DNA of 23,592 bases, from assembly GCA_964347325.1 (NCBI GenBank), contig CAYFYA010000023.1, forward strand, positions 1 to 23,592, read 5' to 3'. Every line of letters begins with the position of its first letter. Positions within the stretch are counted from its first letter, which is position 1. The translations under genes and the position numbers were made by a program. The notes beneath the pieces were generated by a model, which had not been told where the DNA came from, ran no database searches, and saw only the letters and a program-made list of their open reading frames with translations. Of this stretch, positions 6,644 to 14,459 are shown piece after piece. The DNA comes from JAJISG01 sp964347325. GTDB taxonomy: Archaea; Thermoplasmatota; Thermoplasmata; RBG-16-68-12; JAJISG01.

Positions 6644-7483
6644 TCAGATCACTGGAAGGATCCGCATGAAGAAGATGCCAATGGATAGGAGGGCGAGACT
6701 TGCAGAAGCGACGGTGACATCATTGGCGTGGAGATCCAACCTGAGAACCGAAGTCCTTTTCCTGTAGGTGAATGCCCCACGAGCCTCCAGCGCCTCTGCG
6801 AATCTGATAGACTTCCTCAGCGTACTCACCATCAAGGGGAGGATGAGGGGAACCCAAGCGTTCCACCGTTGCCTGAGGAAGCCTCCTTTCTTCAAGTCCA
6901 ACCCCCTCGCCAACTGGGCCTCTCTTATCCTCTCTGCTTCAGTGACCATCGTCGGGATGAACCGGAACGTGAAGCTCAGCGTTAGGACGAAGAAGTAGGG
7001 CAGACGCAGTTTGAACAGGAGCGCTTCCAACTTGTCCAGACTCGTGGTCATGACGAAGACGCTAAATGCTGCCAACATCAGCACCAACCTGCCGTAGATG
7101 AGGATGCTGAACTCCACTGCTTCTTCGGTGATCGAAATCCCACCGACCAGGGGGGTGCCCTCTGCAGTTAGTGAGAGGAGGATGGTGCTCCCCCCTACCT
7201 CCACGACCGGGCTGTAAATCGAGTGTAATACAGCGTTGAGCGGAAGGAGAACAACTCCTATCAAGAGATACACCTTCAGCGTTCCCCTAAGATCCCCCAG
7301 AAGCCTACCAACAGCCACGAGAATGCCGATGGGAACCAACCCCAGAGCCAGCACTATCAAGTCATTCCTAATCCAGATAAACAGGATGATCGAGAAGATC
7401 ATTATAAGCTTGGAGCGAGGGTCGAGCCTGTTGAGGGAGGTTCCCCGATCCCTGTACTGGAACGCCGATAGGATGTCCTTCAT
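6644..7483 (-). CDS. ecfT: ECF transporter transmembrane (T) component, CbiQ/EcfT family
   Basis: The 279-aa membrane protein has hydrophobic segments near residues 26-42 (KLIMIFSIILFIWI), 43-60, 68-86, 125-145 and at the C-terminus. The two cytoplasmic Ala-Arg-Gly coupling motifs that dock onto the ATPases are both visible: REAQLARGLD and EALEARGAF. This component couples ATP hydrolysis by the two EcfA proteins to movement of the substrate-binding S subunit. The ATG overlaps the stop of the upstream ATPase gene (ATGA), so translation is coupled. It is the last gene of the operon. Confidence 0.93.
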   Translation of the reverse strand: MKDILSAFQYRDRGTSLNRLDPRSKLIMIFSIILFIWIRNDLIVLALGLVPIGILVAVGRLLGDLRGTLKVYLLIGVVLLPLNAVLHSIYSPVVEVGGSTILLSLTAEGTPLVGGISITEEAVEFSILIYGRLVLMLAAFSVFVMTTSLDKLEALLFKLRLPYFFVLTLSFTFRFIPTMVTEAERIREAQLARGLDLKKGGFLRQRWNAWVPLILPLMVSTLRKSIRFAEALEARGAFTYRKRTSVLRLDLHANDVTVASASLALLSIGIFFMRILPVI

Positions 7484-8307
7484 TTCAAGAGCCTCAGGAG
7501 GGATTCACAGAGATCATCGGTAGTGGTGAGCCCCTCGGGTAGGTCCAATCCCCGGAGGGCAGTAGCGAGAAGCTGCACCTGGGGAGGCAGGAGCCTGGCC
7601 TCGGTGATTCTGCTGTCCGCGAGGACTTCGCGAGTTGCGCCGTCAAGCAGAACACGGCCTGAGTGCATGACCACCGTTCTCTCTGTCTCATGCGACGCAA
7701 ACTCGACATCGTGAGTGATGAAGACAATCGATTTCCCCCGATGTGCCAGTTCCCTCGCCATGGCCGCCAGTCGAGTTTTCCTTACCTTCTCGAGCCCCTT
7801 GGTCGGCTCGTCGAGGAACAGAACCTCGGGGTCGAGGGCGAAGGATGAGGCGAACGCCACCCTCTTCCTTTCACCGCCGCTCAACGCGGTAGGTAGGTCC
7901 CGGGCATAATGCAGCAACCCGAACCGCTGGAGCTCTGCGTGAACTTCGTGCTCGATTTCCTCATCGGAGATGCCGTAGTTACGTGGGCCAAAGGCCACCT
8001 CATCGAACACCGTCTTCTCGAAGATCTGATGGTCTGGATTCTGGAAGACCATTCCCACTTTCTTGGCAATCTCGTATGTGGAAGCCTCTTTGGTATCAAC
8101 ACCTTGAACGTAGACCCTTCCCTTGTCCGGCACTATCAGGCCCATGGCCAGCTTCGCCAGGGTCGTCTTCCCGGAGCCATTTTCCCCCAAGAGCGCTACC
8201 ATCTCGCCGGGACCGAGGTGGAGGCTCACACCATCGATGGCTCTCGTCCCGTCGGGATACGTGTAGAATACATCCTCGAACTCTAGGAGTGGGCTACCGG
8301 TGTCCAT
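7480..8307 (-). CDS. ecfA: ECF transporter ATPase (second of the pair)
   Basis: The 275-aa ABC ATPase has Walker A GENGSGKT (near residue 41-48), a Q-loop in GMVFQNPDHQIF, the signature LSGGERKR, Walker B VLFLDEPTKGLE and the switch His in VFITHDVEF. The 'FQNPDxQ' Q-loop is typical of ECF/cobalt-type energy-coupling ATPases. The ATG at 8307 lies inside the 3' end of the preceding ATPase gene (25-nt overlap). The pair would form the heterodimeric motor. It is probably cytoplasmic and docked on EcfT. Confidence 0.94.
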   Translation of the reverse strand: MDTGSPLLEFEDVFYTYPDGTRAIDGVSLHLGPGEMVALLGENGSGKTTLAKLAMGLIVPDKGRVYVQGVDTKEASTYEIAKKVGMVFQNPDHQIFEKTVFDEVAFGPRNYGISDEEIEHEVHAELQRFGLLHYARDLPTALSGGERKRVAFASSFALDPEVLFLDEPTKGLEKVRKTRLAAMARELAHRGKSIVFITHDVEFASHETERTVVMHSGRVLLDGATREVLADSRITEARLLPPQVQLLATALRGLDLPEGLTTTDDLCESLLRLLK

Positions 8308-9155
8308 GCTTTCGCTCCAATGGCCTCCCTTATTAGGTGAGCTGCCTCCGAGATCGAAAGGGGCACGCGCGGGAGGACCAATCCGCTCTCGGCGAGGATC
8401 TTCGCCACCTTGATGACCTCAGGCACCTCTACGCCGAGTCTCTCCACGTCCTTCCTGCACAGGACCTCCGTCGGCGGACCGTCATCAATGATCATCCCGT
8501 CGTCAAGCACTATTACCCTATCCACCAGGGGAATAACATCATCCAACCGGTGGTCAGCCAGAATGAACGTCCTCTCGTGGTCGATACTCATCCTGGAGAT
8601 TAAGCCAAGCGCCTCCTGACGCGCTGCCGGGTCGAGTTCCGATGCAGGCTCATCAAGGAGGACCAATCTAGGTTCCATCGCCATGACGCTCGCGAATGCG
8701 AGTCTTTGTACCTGGCCCCCACTAAGGGCAAAGACATCACGCTCCCTCTCTGTCGAGAGACCAACCACGGCAAGATACTTATCCACCCTTCGAAGGATCT
8801 CCTCACGAGGCAGCAGCAGATTCTCAAGACCGAAGGCTACGTCCCGCCAGACCTTGGATGCAATCACCTGATCTTCCGGAAACTGAAAGATGCTACCCAC
8901 AGTTCTGGCGAGGTGGTTTGGCCTGACCTGCCGCGTATCCATTCCGAGAACACTCACCTCCCCCCTCAGCTCCCCCTCGTAGAAGTGGGGGATGAGGCCG
9001 TTGAGCACCCTCAGAAGGGTCGACTTGCCAGATCCGGAGGGCCCCGTAAGGAGTACGCGCTCGCCTTCCTTGATGTTGACAGTAACGTCGGAGAGGGCAA
9101 GGTCCTCTCTGCCCTTGTACCTGAATGAGACCCCCCTCATCTGTGCTGCCAACAT
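8283..9155 (-). CDS. ecfA: ECF transporter ATPase (first of the pair)
   Basis: The 290-aa ABC ATPase has Walker A GPSGSGKST, Q-loop GSIFQFPEDQ, signature LSGGQVQR, Walker B LVLLDEPASELD and switch region ILADHRLDD. The Q-loop variant FQFPEDQ is the EcfA partner type. It follows the S component by 27 bp and precedes the second ATPase in an overlapping arrangement. An S-A-A-T order in one operon is characteristic of dedicated (group I) ECF transporters, although the T and A genes may also serve S subunits elsewhere. Confidence 0.94.
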   Translation of the reverse strand: MLAAQMRGVSFRYKGREDLALSDVTVNIKEGERVLLTGPSGSGKSTLLRVLNGLIPHFYEGELRGEVSVLGMDTRQVRPNHLARTVGSIFQFPEDQVIASKVWRDVAFGLENLLLPREEILRRVDKYLAVVGLSTERERDVFALSGGQVQRLAFASVMAMEPRLVLLDEPASELDPAARQEALGLISRMSIDHERTFILADHRLDDVIPLVDRVIVLDDGMIIDDGPPTEVLCRKDVERLGVEVPEVIKVAKILAESGLVLPRVPLSISEAAHLIREAIGAKAWTPVAHS

Positions 9156-9182
9156 TCGTCGTACCCCATGGGAACTGGCATG

Positions 9183-9800
9183 TCAGCCAGGTTTCGTGAG
9201 CCACTCCGGCTTCAGGTCTGGAGGGAGCCTGTCCACGACGAGATATGCCGGGATTACGTTGATCAGGCCCTGGATGCCATTGAAAGCCGCTATTAATGGC
9301 AGAAGGCCCATTACCACGGGCTCAGGAATACCATAGAAGAACTGGAGGAAGTAGTAGTTGTATCCTGTCATGGCGGCCACTCTACACGCGATGGCCAGGG
9401 CCCACGAAACGAAAACAGCGAGCCACAACGCAATCCCTCCCTTGGCCAACCCCTTCCTTGAGAAATAGAGGGCAGCGCCCAGGGGCACAACCGTGGCGAC
9501 CTCGGCGGTGAACTTGAAACTGGCACCTATGGGGTTTCCCCTGGCGGTTATGACAATGCCTGCAACGCCGGCCGCCACTAAGCCTGCTGAAGGACCATAG
9601 AGGATTGCGGCAATCGCTATGGGTATGCCCACAGGATCCAGCGTCAGCCTAGGGAAGAAGGGGAAGGGTAGGTCAATCGGAAGAAACTCGAGCACAGCTG
9701 CGATCGCCGAAAGAACGGCCGTCCCCGCGAGTTGTCTCGTTGTCAATATCACACGAGGCGAGTCCTGCACGACTGACCGCTTTGCGGGGTCTCCCCCCAT
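9183..9800 (-). CDS. ECF transporter substrate-binding (S) component, vitamin type
   Basis: Start chosen is ATG 9800 (205 aa), because the TATA-like element at 9827-9834 is about 30 nt upstream and the GTG at 9818 would lie before the expected transcript start. The product has about six hydrophobic segments. The motif LPFPFFPRLTLDPVGIPIAI then AAILYGPSAGLVAAGV is the S-component pattern seen in RibU-like proteins ('LxLDxxDxPxxIAAFxxGPxAG'). The substrate (riboflavin, thiamine precursor, another vitamin) cannot be settled from sequence. As first gene of the operon it probably dictates the transporter's specificity. A palindrome (GTGTATACAC) lies between TATA box and start, and a small RHH-like protein is encoded immediately upstream. 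Confidence 0.82.
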   Translation of the reverse strand: MGGDPAKRSVVQDSPRVILTTRQLAGTAVLSAIAAVLEFLPIDLPFPFFPRLTLDPVGIPIAIAAILYGPSAGLVAAGVAGIVITARGNPIGASFKFTAEVATVVPLGAALYFSRKGLAKGGIALWLAVFVSWALAIACRVAAMTGYNYYFLQFFYGIPEPVVMGLLPLIAAFNGIQGLINVIPAYLVVDRLPPDLKPEWLTKPG

Positions 9801-9808
9801 GAGAGCCC

Positions 9809-9834
9809 GTGTATACACTACATCCCTAAATACG
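9809..9834 (-). promoter_or_regulatory. ECF operon promoter with GTGTATACAC palindrome
   Basis: CGTATTTA (minus strand, 9827-9834) is a TATA-like element. A perfect 10-bp palindrome GTGTATACAC at 9809-9818 lies between it and the predicted transcription start near 9805, where a repressor would block initiation. Operator function is inference. Confidence 0.4.
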
Positions 9835-9854
9835 TTTCTTGTAGAACAGAAAAG

Positions 9855-9867
9855 AGATATTGTATCT
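9855..9867. repeat. inverted repeat AGATA-TTG-TATCT upstream of the ECF promoter
   Basis: Perfect 5-bp arms with a 3-nt spacer lie about 25 bp upstream of the ECF TATA box. This is a possible regulator site; the sequence is AT-rich, so chance occurrence is not excluded. Confidence 0.3.
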
Positions 9868-9905
9868 AAAATCCCTTACATTCGCGTGCAATCAAGCTGC
9901 ATCCC

Positions 9906-10100
9906 TTAGCCTTCCTCACTTGACTCTGACTTCCATCTGAGGGTCAGCTCCCTTAAGTCGTTGAACCGCTCGGGCTCGTTTACCGCTAGGTCAATTAATT
10001 TGCTCTCCGACACCCCTATCATTTCACTGATTCTCTTCAGCGTCTCGGTTGTTTCGCCCTCGATGGTGAAGGATCTCTGCCATCTCCTGCGTTTGGGCAT
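9906..10100 (-). CDS. small DNA-binding protein, ribbon-helix-helix-like (64 aa)
   Basis: The 64-aa protein has a basic N-terminus (MPKRRRWQRSFTIEGE) that could form the RHH beta strand, followed by helix ETTETLKRISEMIGVSESKL and a second helix IDLAVNEPERFNDLREL. This is the order and size of Arc/CopG-type repressors, which dimerise and bind palindromes. Identification is by pattern only. It has its own TATA box (GATATATATC, 10123-10132) 27 nt upstream of ATG 10100, so is probably leaderless. It lies 105 bp upstream of the ECF operon in the same orientation, and palindromes sit in that gap, so a local regulator role is plausible. Confidence 0.65.
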   Translation of the reverse strand: MPKRRRWQRSFTIEGETTETLKRISEMIGVSESKLIDLAVNEPERFNDLRELTLRWKSESSEEG

Positions 10101-10122
10101 GGGTGAAGGGTTATCACAGGGG

Positions 10123-10132
10123 GATATATATC
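10123..10132 (-). promoter_or_regulatory. palindromic TATA box GATATATATC
   Basis: This is a perfect palindrome centred 27 nt upstream of the RHH-like gene's ATG. It fits a TBP site and might also be an autoregulatory site. Confidence 0.5.
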
Positions 10133-10207
10133 GGTAATGGAGTGAAATGAATCATAACCAGGGCCATAAGAATGCGATGAGCCCTGAATCTTCCAGGCCA
10201 GCTAGTG

Positions 10208-10450
10208 TCAGATTGGCTTCTCCGTGACCTTGATGGCAAGTTCGGGGCAGATCTTCTCGCAGATCAGGCAACCAGTGCACACACCCCTGAGATACGCAAC
10301 ATGGTAGCCGAGGCTGTTGTAGTCGTCGGTCATGTCCAGCGCGGCCACTGGACAGAGGTCGACGCAGAGGATGCAGCCCTTGCAGAAGTCCCTCTCGACG
10401 ATCGGCTGGAAGGCCAGCCGTTTCACAGGCGTCTCCAGTTTCTGTCTCAT
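10208..10450 (-). CDS. two-[4Fe-4S] ferredoxin, delta-type subunit of 2-oxoacid oxidoreductase
   Basis: The 80-aa product has two complete cluster motifs: CKGCILCVDLCP and CTGCLICEKICP (C-x2-C-x2-C-x3-C-P). It matches the small delta subunit (PorD/KorD type) that carries electrons from the TPP active site. Start is taken as ATG 10450, which overlaps the upstream FrhB-like stop (ATGA); an ATG nine bases earlier is possible. It is the last gene of the five-gene operon. Confidence 0.9.
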   Translation of the reverse strand: MRQKLETPVKRLAFQPIVERDFCKGCILCVDLCPVAALDMTDDYNSLGYHVAYLRGVCTGCLICEKICPELAIKVTEKPI

Positions 10451-11658
10451 TTGGGCCATGTCACGACCTCTGGGCCTATGCAATCCTGCTCCCTGAGAGT
10501 TTCATACCGGCTCATCTGAATGCGTTTCTCCTTGAGAGAGACCTTTTTCAGCAGCTCGAAGGATTTGGGGAAATCGTGCACAGGGGCCGTCTCGAAGATA
10601 CCGGCTCTTTCCGCCTTGCGATACACATCCTTACCGATCGAGGTTCTTAGAAGTAGAATGGTCCAGTCCATCGTCCCCATCCCTCCGGCGGCGATGTCTG
10701 CCCACTCGGCGGTAAAGTCGCCGCAGTAGCTGCATTGAGGCCTGGAGTATTGCTTCGCATCCTTAAGGGACACCTCCTTGACGTTGCCGTCTTTCAGGTA
10801 GACGAGAATCTTCCCCTTTATTTTGATGAGCCTCACGTCCTTGAGGTCAACATCCAATCCCTTAGCAATCAGGTTGTTCATGAAGCCCTCGAAGGCGAAG
10901 ACCTCGGAGCAGACGAGCCCCACGGTTAACTTGATCCTATCCACGAACCTCCTCAAGGGTGAATCCCCGAAGTTGGTGACCTGCGCCTTCCTGATGTATT
11001 CGATCTGGCAGGGAACGCCGACGAAGGCCAGGTTATGGAGGTCGGCAGCCGAGGCGTCCAATAGGGCCAACGGGTTGGCGGAGTAGGTGTACTTTGAGCC
11101 AGCGCCGGCGACGACCTCCTCCGCTGTTCGGGCCACCAGGGGCACTGGGATCCATGGGCGACCTTCGTCAAAGCCGCTGAGGATAACACCGTCGATGAGC
11201 CCTTGATCAAGAAGCCAAACGAGGAGACCTGTGACCACGCCACCGTCCACTCCCGCGTGGAAGATCTCCGCATCCCTGGCCCTCGCCACGACGACATCCT
11301 GGTAGTGCCCCATCTCATCGGCCTTACCGGGGTAGTCAAGTCCGAAGAGCAATCGTCCAGCATCAAGTTCCCAATCCCCAAGGCGAGGGCAGGCTCTCGC
11401 ACAGAAGTCGCACTCTCTGTTTTCCGCAACGAGACAGAAGTCAGCAGGCATGTTGGGGAGGAAGTGCTGCCTGGGGACATCCCCGTCGTAGGTGAGCATG
11501 TCGTACGGACATTCGACGATGCAGCCAGAGCAACCAGAACAGAGCTGTGTGGAGACTACATAGCGGTGTAGCTCCCGCCAGGAAGGAGTGTACATTACAC
11601 CGTCACTACCGGGTTTGGCATCAGATTTTCTTCCTCCGTTGCCAGGTCTGATCGTCAT
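10447..11658 (-). CDS. FrhB-like F420/flavin-binding iron-sulfur subunit
   Basis: From ATG 11658 (ATGA overlap with the gamma-subunit gene) the product is 403 aa. The N-terminal region has iron-sulfur motifs CSGCSGCIVECP (Cys40, 43, 46, 50) and CDFCARACP. The rest matches the coenzyme F420 hydrogenase/dehydrogenase beta-subunit family (FrhB/FdhB): DVVVARARD, GGVVTGLLVWLLDQGLIDGV, LAFVGVPCQIEYIRKAQ, LTVGLVCSEVFAFEGF, the Cys pair RPQCSYCGDFTAEWADIAAGGMG. FrhB proteins hold FAD and exchange hydride with F420 (as in FrhB, FpoF/FqoF, FdhB). Sitting inside a 2-oxoacid:ferredoxin oxidoreductase operon, it suggests electrons pass from the TPP centre through ferredoxin clusters to F420. The family call is firm; the acceptor is inference. 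Confidence 0.88.
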   Translation of the reverse strand: MTIRPGNGGRKSDAKPGSDGVMYTPSWRELHRYVVSTQLCSGCSGCIVECPYDMLTYDGDVPRQHFLPNMPADFCLVAENRECDFCARACPRLGDWELDAGRLLFGLDYPGKADEMGHYQDVVVARARDAEIFHAGVDGGVVTGLLVWLLDQGLIDGVILSGFDEGRPWIPVPLVARTAEEVVAGAGSKYTYSANPLALLDASAADLHNLAFVGVPCQIEYIRKAQVTNFGDSPLRRFVDRIKLTVGLVCSEVFAFEGFMNNLIAKGLDVDLKDVRLIKIKGKILVYLKDGNVKEVSLKDAKQYSRPQCSYCGDFTAEWADIAAGGMGTMDWTILLLRTSIGKDVYRKAERAGIFETAPVHDFPKSFELLKKVSLKEKRIQMSRYETLREQDCIGPEVVTWPK

Positions 11659-12242
11659 GGGGGTTGCTTCCACCCCCTGTAGCTGTCGAGGTTGTCTCGC
11701 AGGCCTGGAATGGAGTCGACATAGCTGCCCCCAAGTGTCAAAGCCCCTAGGTTCGGTTTGACCCATCTCTCTGGGGAGTTCTCCCCAACGCCCTTGACAA
11801 GCGCGGCTGGAGGCACAATGTCGAAGACCGCGTTGAGAAACCCAAGGATCACGGAATTGGAGAAGCGTTCCGTTCCATACTCGTCCTCACAGATCCTCGA
11901 GGCTGGGATCTTCAACACCGAGCCGTTGAAGCTCCTCGTGTCCTCTACGTGGATGGAGTCGATGATGATGTGTCCGTCTGCGGCGGTGACCTCATAGTCG
12001 TCGTCGAAGCTCTCCTGAGCCTGGGCTACAAGCAGGTCCGCCTCAATTACCTTGGGAAAGTCCACCTCCTCATCGGAGATTATAATATCAGCCCTCGAGT
12101 AGCCGCCGGTGATCTCGGGACCGTAGAAAGGCGTTTCCGCGGCGTGAAGGTCGGCATACTTGACGGCGGATATCCCAAGGGTGGTGGCAGTCCAAATGCT
12201 CCCCTGTCCTCCTTCTCCACATATTCTGATCGCTATCTTCAA
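11655..12242 (-). CDS. korC: 2-oxoacid:acceptor oxidoreductase gamma subunit
   Basis: The 195-aa product belongs to the POR/KOR gamma family. It has the N-terminal phosphate-loop-like motif MKIAIRICGEGGQGSIWTA, the AAETPFYGPEITGGYSRADI segment typical of the family ('ygpe.RGG.s.a.v.is'), and LLVAQAQESFDDD. The gamma domain helps bind CoA and supports the catalytic alpha/beta pair. Start is TTG 12242, because the conserved GEGGQG motif sits only nine residues in and no ATG is near. It lies 19 bp after the beta subunit. The gene name is by operon analogy, substrate unproven. Confidence 0.88.
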   Translation of the reverse strand: MKIAIRICGEGGQGSIWTATTLGISAVKYADLHAAETPFYGPEITGGYSRADIIISDEEVDFPKVIEADLLVAQAQESFDDDYEVTAADGHIIIDSIHVEDTRSFNGSVLKIPASRICEDEYGTERFSNSVILGFLNAVFDIVPPAALVKGVGENSPERWVKPNLGALTLGGSYVDSIPGLRDNLDSYRGWKQPP

Positions 12243-12261
12243 GGCCGTCCACCACGAGAGG

Positions 12262-13014
12262 TCAATGGACTAGTTCGCCCACGGTTACCTTCCCCGCATG
12301 AACCTCTGGGTCGAAGGTGTCCAGACCTACCACTCTCTCTGATATCCATCTCGTGAGTTTGATGGGATCCTCCATTCTGTTTCTCCTGCCGAATATGGGC
12401 GGACATTGGGAGAGTATCTCAACCAAGCAGAACCCCTTTCTGGTCAAGGCCTCCTTGAAGGACTTCGTCATCTCCTTAGACTGAAGGGTTGTCCATCGGG
12501 CGACGTAAGAGGCGCCTGCCGCTTGGGCGATACCTGAAGGATCGAGGGGCCTCGCCGGATTTCCCTGGGGGGTCGTCCTCGTGCGCATCGTCTGCGGTGT
12601 AGTGGGACTTACCTGACCGCCTGTGAGAGCATAGTTGAAGTTGTTGATAAGAACCACAGTCATGTCCAGATTCCTCTGCGCGGCGTGAAGGAAGTGGTTC
12701 CCTCCGATGGACAAGCCGTCGCCATCCCCGAGCCACACTACAAAGCGCACGTCCGGCCTTGCGAGGCTGGCTCCTGTCGCGATCGCTAGAGCGCGCCCAT
12801 GGGTGCCATGCAGGGAATCGAAGTCCATGTATCCTGGAATGCGTCCACTGCAGCCAATGCCGCTGGTCATTGCGATTTTCGAGTGGTCCAGGTCGAGCTC
12901 ACTGACGGCCTTCGCAAAGGCCTGCATGATGACGCCGATGCCGCATCCTGGACAGAACATGTTGGGCCAGCGATCCATCCTGAAGTACTCCAGCAGGTCG
13001 TGACGCGCGCTCAT
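12262..13014 (-). CDS. korB: 2-oxoacid:acceptor oxidoreductase beta subunit (TPP-binding)
   Basis: The 250-aa product has the TPP/Mg-binding signature GDGDGLSIGGNHFLHAAQRN then VVLINNFNYALTGGQVSPTT, with the NN-x-N-Y metal region. The N-terminal MFCPGCGIGVIMQAF matches the 'WCpGCG' motif of the beta subunit that provides a cluster-facing Cys pair. It binds thiamine diphosphate and with alpha decarboxylates a 2-oxoacid, forming acyl-CoA. Its ATG follows the alpha stop by 2 nt (TAG-CC-ATG). Confidence 0.93.
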   Translation of the reverse strand: MSARHDLLEYFRMDRWPNMFCPGCGIGVIMQAFAKAVSELDLDHSKIAMTSGIGCSGRIPGYMDFDSLHGTHGRALAIATGASLARPDVRFVVWLGDGDGLSIGGNHFLHAAQRNLDMTVVLINNFNYALTGGQVSPTTPQTMRTRTTPQGNPARPLDPSGIAQAAGASYVARWTTLQSKEMTKSFKEALTRKGFCLVEILSQCPPIFGRRNRMEDPIKLTRWISERVVGLDTFDPEVHAGKVTVGELVH

Positions 13015-13016
13015 GG

Positions 13017-14144
13017 CTAGGCCTCCGCCTCCACCACCAGCCTCCTGGGATCCACTAGATCACCTACCTCATATACCTGAGTCAGACGAGCATCCCTTCC
13101 TAGCATCTCCTTAAGTAGGTAGATTAGCTGCCCAATGCTCATCTCGGCGATTACGATTTTCCTCGGGGACTGCACCGCATCTAGGAACTCATCTTCCGGA
13201 AAGGGCCACAGGGATTTTGGAATGAAGTAGCCGACCTTCAGCCCTTTCTTGCGGGCCATCTTGTATGCCCACCTGACGGGCATGGCGGACGACCCATATG
13301 CGACGAACAGCACATCACAATCCCCCACATCTCTCGCCTCGTAGCCAGTTATTTCCCGGCGGTTCCTCCATATCTTGTCCCTGACCCGCAGGAGTTCTTC
13401 CTTCGCTAGCTCCCTGTCAGCGGTCGGATACCCACTTTGATTGTGTGTGAGTCCTGTAAGATGGACTCGGAAGCCGCTCGCCAGTGGTGGGAAGCCCGCA
13501 ATCCCCGATTCGTCCGTCTGGAGGGGGGTCGCCCTGAGGGATATGTCCAGGGGCTTGCGATTCATAACGACTGGATTGCGCCGCTCTACGACCTCACCGT
13601 ACATCCTTGCGATTGTCCCGTCTGTCAGAAGGATGACGGGCGTCCTGTAGACTTCGGAGAGGTTGAAGACCTCGATACTAAAGTCGTACATCTCCTGAAG
13701 GGTGGTCGGGCTCATGACGATGAGGTGCTGATCGCCGTGTCGTCCCCAGATACTCTGCATCAAATCCTGCTGGGCAGAGAGGGTAGGGATTCCGGTGCTG
13801 GGACCCACCCGTTGAACGTTGACGATGACGCATGGGATTTCCAACATCGTCGCCAGGCCGATGTTCTCTTGCATCAAGCTGAAACCGGGACCGCTAGTGG
13901 CCGTCATCGCCTTTACGCCGGCCCAGCTAGCTCCGATCACTGCCGCCATCGAGGCGATCTCATCTTCCATCTGTACAAAGACACCATCCAGCGCGGGCAA
14001 CCTGAGAGCCATCGACTCCATGATCTCATTGCTTGGCGTGATCGGATATCCGAAGAAGGCGCGACAGCCTGCGGCGATGGCTCCCTCCGCGATAGCCTCG
14101 TTTCCCATGATGTAGCTCTTACCGAGGGCCACCTCTTCCTGCAT
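13017..14144 (-). CDS. korA: 2-oxoacid:acceptor oxidoreductase alpha subunit (2-oxoglutarate type likely)
   Basis: The 375-aa product starts at ATG 14144. The frame is open to a TTG at 14171, but that is too close to the TATA box at 14183-14190 to be in the transcript. Family landmarks: MGNEAIAEGAIAAGCRAFF, GYPITPSNEIMESMA, MTATSGPGFSLMQENIG, QRVGPSTGIPT, LTDGTIARMYGEV and LTGLTHNQSGYPTAD. The GNEAIAEGA / GYPITPSxEI block and the TGLxHNxxGxP motif are typical of KorA-like alpha subunits (2-oxoglutarate, sometimes branched-chain 2-oxoacids). It is the first gene of the operon alpha-beta-gamma-FrhB-ferredoxin. Confidence 0.92.
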   Translation of the reverse strand: MQEEVALGKSYIMGNEAIAEGAIAAGCRAFFGYPITPSNEIMESMALRLPALDGVFVQMEDEIASMAAVIGASWAGVKAMTATSGPGFSLMQENIGLATMLEIPCVIVNVQRVGPSTGIPTLSAQQDLMQSIWGRHGDQHLIVMSPTTLQEMYDFSIEVFNLSEVYRTPVILLTDGTIARMYGEVVERRNPVVMNRKPLDISLRATPLQTDESGIAGFPPLASGFRVHLTGLTHNQSGYPTADRELAKEELLRVRDKIWRNRREITGYEARDVGDCDVLFVAYGSSAMPVRWAYKMARKKGLKVGYFIPKSLWPFPEDEFLDAVQSPRKIVIAEMSIGQLIYLLKEMLGRDARLTQVYEVGDLVDPRRLVVEAEA

Positions 14145-14182
14145 GTCCCACACCAGAGACTCCTGATTCAACGGCTTCGCTG

Positions 14183-14191
14183 GCTTAAATG
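14183..14191 (-). promoter_or_regulatory. TATA box of the 2-oxoacid oxidoreductase operon
   Basis: On the minus strand, CATTTAAGC is centred about 43 nt upstream of ATG 14144, giving a predicted start near 14161 and a leader of roughly 17 nt. Confidence 0.45.
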
Positions 14192-14271
14192 GTTGATGCT
14201 ATCCATCCCTTAGCTACCGCTCGGCTCTCGAGCTCGCACCACTCCGACGCGGTCAACCGATTCCGGGAACC

Positions 14272-14457
14272 TCAAGCCTTTTTCGCGAAGTACGGGAGTA
14301 CCCTCTCTCCGAACAGCTTTATTGCTCTCAAGGTTTTCTCATGAGAAGGTCCGGTTCCCTTGGGACCCGGGTGCCTGAGCCTGAACAGGATTGCGTCAGC
14401 GCCGAGCTCCTTCTGGAAGAGCTCGATCTGCTCGATGCACTCGTCAGGGCCGCAACC
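14272..14457 (-). pseudogene. C-terminal fragment of a luciferase-like (LLM, F420-type) oxidoreductase
   Basis: Minus-strand codons 14457 to 14272 read GCGPDECIEQIELFQKELGA, then DAILFRLRHPGPKGTGPSHE, then KTLRAIKLFGERVLPYFAKK and end A-stop. This is the family's C-terminal pattern ('G-x-P-e-E-C-i-e-q-i-e-x-f', '-l-R-x-x-x-P-G', 'i-x-l-F-a-e-x-V-x-P-x-F'). There is no start codon, and an in-frame TGA at 14473-14475 closes it upstream. The next part of the same protein is found on the opposite strand from 14460. Known members use F420 or FMN. It is a gene remnant; identification is by motif memory. Confidence 0.55.
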
Positions 14458-14459
14458 CT

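Noticed and set aside
13437..14213. Plus-strand open frame (258 codons) opposite korA
   Set aside because: It is antisense to well-conserved alpha-subunit sequence and has no recognisable domain.
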